64,000 nt of DNA, taken from contig CP050890.1 of the NCBI GenBank assembly GCA_016745215.1, positions 5,704,001 through 5,768,000 on the forward strand. The letters are read 5' to 3'. This document shows positions 58,901 to 61,900 of this stretch, piece after piece (position 1 is the first letter of the stretch; the number at the start of each line of letters is the position of its first letter). The stretch comes from Thiohalocapsa sp. PB-PSB1. Lineage in GTDB: Bacteria; Pseudomonadota; Gammaproteobacteria; Chromatiales; Chromatiaceae. Made by a program: the position numbers and the translations under genes. The notes beneath the pieces are model-generated. The model did no database searches and was not told the DNA's origin. It was given only the letters and a program-made list of their open reading frames with translations.

Positions 58901-61900
58901 CCGGCGGCGCAGACGCTAGGCGCGCGCTGACATAGGCGCGCAGCTGTTCCACCACCAGTGCATTGTAGTGGTCGCTGAGCCGATTGCCTTTGTATACCCT
59001 TTCCACCAGGTCCATCGAGGCGTCCGGAAAGAGGACGTCGGTAGCCGCCCGCTGGCCGCTGAGGAGCTGTGGATAGGCGCGTACACAAGTGCGCAGGAGC
59101 TGGATGTGGGCCGCGATGTCGTCGCGGTAGCGCCGCTCGAGGGCATCGCCTCGCTGTTCCAGCTCGTGCAGGGCTGTCTGCACATCGGCCTCCTCGAGCC
59201 GTGATGTGCCGCGCAGGGTGGCGCCGTCTCGGACGATGTAGCCGGCCTGCTCGAGGATCTCCAGCAACGCCCGATACAGCCGATCATGGGTGCGATCCAG
59301 GCGGAGCTGTGCCGCCAATTCGTCGATCTCATAGGTCGCGCCGGCACGCTGGAAGACGCCCATGCGCTGGAATGCGTCCACTAGCAGGTCTTGGGCGTAT
59401 GCGCTCAGCGCCTGGATTGCTGCCTCGCTGCCGGCCGGGTTGTCCAGCCTGAGCGCGCTGTCGGACAGCCGGGCCGCCAGGGTGGCGAACAGCGACGGCA
59501 GTGGGGCGCAGGGTGGGGCGCTGGCGAGGGCTTGGGCAGCGCGCTGCGGCGCTTGTTTGGACGCACCGATCCAGTAGCGGGTCTTGGCAAAGGGGTAAGT
59601 CGGCAAGGAGAGCCGTGGCGGCGCGCTTGCGCCATAGAGTAGACGCCAGTCGATGGCTGCACCTGCCACCCATAATTGCGCCAGTTTGGTGTATTTCTTG
59701 TTGTGCAAAATGCGCTCGAGGTAGGCCTCGCCTTCTTCGCCTTCCAGCAGTAGCAGCGATGCCCGGTGCGCGGCATCCGCACCCTGGCCGCGCTGCGCTT
59801 TGAGCGTACCGCGATACCACAGGTCTTGCTCGCTGCGATCCTGGCCCGTCACATAGGCGCTGAGCGCCTGTTGCAGCTGGTCCTGGGTGGTCACCACCAG
59901 GGCCAGGCGTTCGTTCAGACTCTCGCGACCGACCTGGAGGCTGTAGGCCAGGCGCGTCATGGGCGTGTCCGGGTGGCGCTCCAGGTACGCGAGCAATTGA
60001 CTGGCCTGGGCTTGCAGCCGATCCGGCGCCTTTGCCGAGAGCACGATCAGCTGCTCGCCTGGCTGGCTGGGCTCACTGGGCGTGTGCGCCTGGTCGTAGG
60101 CCTCCAGGATGACATGCGCATTGGTTCCGCCAAAGCCGAACGAGCTGATCCCGGCCCGGCGCACAATGGGATTGCCCTGGTCATCCTTGGATGGCCAGGC
60201 CTGGTTGTGCTCGACGATGTAGAAGGGGCTGTTGTCGAGGTCGATGTAGGGGTTGAGCGTCTCGAAGTGCAGGTGCTTCGGCAGGCTCTGGTGCTGCATC
60301 GCCAGCACGATTTTGAATAGCCCCGCCATGCCCGCGGCGGCTTCCAGATGCCCGACGTTGGTCTTCACCGAGCCGATACCACAGTGCGGCGTCTGCGGCT
60401 GCGCCTTTCCGGCTTGTGCATAGAGTTGGCTGAAGGCCTTTTTCAGGCCGTCGATTTCGATCGGATCGCCGAGGCCGGTGCCGGTTCCGTGTGCTTCGAT
60501 GTAGCTGATGCTCTCAGGCGCGATCTGCGCGTCTTGTACCGCCTGCACGATCAGCTCGGCCTGGGCGCTGGGATTGGGCGCGGTCAGCGAGGCGGCATGC
60601 CCACCGTGGTTCTCCGCGCTGCCTTTGATCACCGCGTAGATCGGGTCGCCGTCTATCTCCGCTTGTTGCAGGGGTTTGAGCCAGACCGCCCCGACACCTT
60701 CGCCGCGGACATAGCCATCGGCGCGCTGGTCGAAGGTCTTGCAGCGCCCATCGGCACTGAGCATCCCGGCTTGGCTGAACGAGAGGGTCAACTCAGGGGT
60801 CAGGATGGCGTTGACTCCACCGACCAGGGCCGTGTCGCAGCTGCCATTGCGGATCGCCCAGAGCGCTCGGTGCAGCGCCACCAAGGCGCTCGAGCAGGCG
60901 GTGTCGATCGGTTCGCTCGGGCCGCGCAGGTCGAGTAGATAGGAGATGCGGTTGGCCAGCATGGAGTAGGCCATGCCGGTGGCGCTGTGCGCTTCGCTGC
61001 CAGCAACATGGGCACGCACCAGTTGTTCGTAGTCGTGGGTGGCAACACCGACGAATAACCCGGTTTTGCTGCCCGCCAGGGCGCTCGGTCGGTAACCGGC
61101 GTCTTCGATGGTGTGCCACACCGTTTGCAGGAACAGGCGGTGTTGCGGGTCCATCAGTTCCGCCTCGCGTGGCGAGATGCCGAAGAAGAGCGGATCGAAT
61201 TTGTCGATGTCCGGTATGAACCCGCCCCATTTTGCCCGGGTCTTTTGGGTATCTTCTGTCGGGTCGCCGTCGTAGGCTCGCCAATCCCAACGCGCTGGCG
61301 GTATTTCGCTGATGAGGTCGTCACCAGCGTGCAGGTGTTGCCAGAATTGCTCCAGGTCGGGCGATTGTGGCATCACGCCGCTCATGCCGATGATCGCGAT
61401 CGCTTGTCTGGCCGATGGCTCGGCCTGTGCGGCTTGCTGCACCGCCTCGATGCGCAAGCCTTGGCGCAAGCTGGTCGCTGTCGGCTGTGGCTCGGGCGCT
61501 TGCCTGTGCTGCACTGGCCTGTTAGCGATCGGTACACCGGCTGCGCCATCGGCAATGCCATAGTGATCACGCAAGCTGTCTGTATACTGGCTGCTCAGGT
61601 GCGCGGCACAAGCCGCTAGGCTTGGGTATTCGAAAAAGAGGGTCGGCGTGACCTCGAGTGCATAGGTGGTGTTGATGCGGTTGGCGAATTCGGTGAAGCT
61701 GATGGAGTCGAAGCCGTAGTCGCTGATGTCGTCGCTGGCGTCGATGTCGTCTCGATCGATCTTCAGGATCGCTCCGGCGAGCGTCAGTAATGTCGCTTGC
61801 ACCTGTTGCTGTAATTCGCCGTGGACCTGCGCGCGCTCTGCGCTATGGCGCTCAGGCGCGCCGGTCTGCGCTCGGGTGTCGCCGCCCTGGCCCAGGGCTT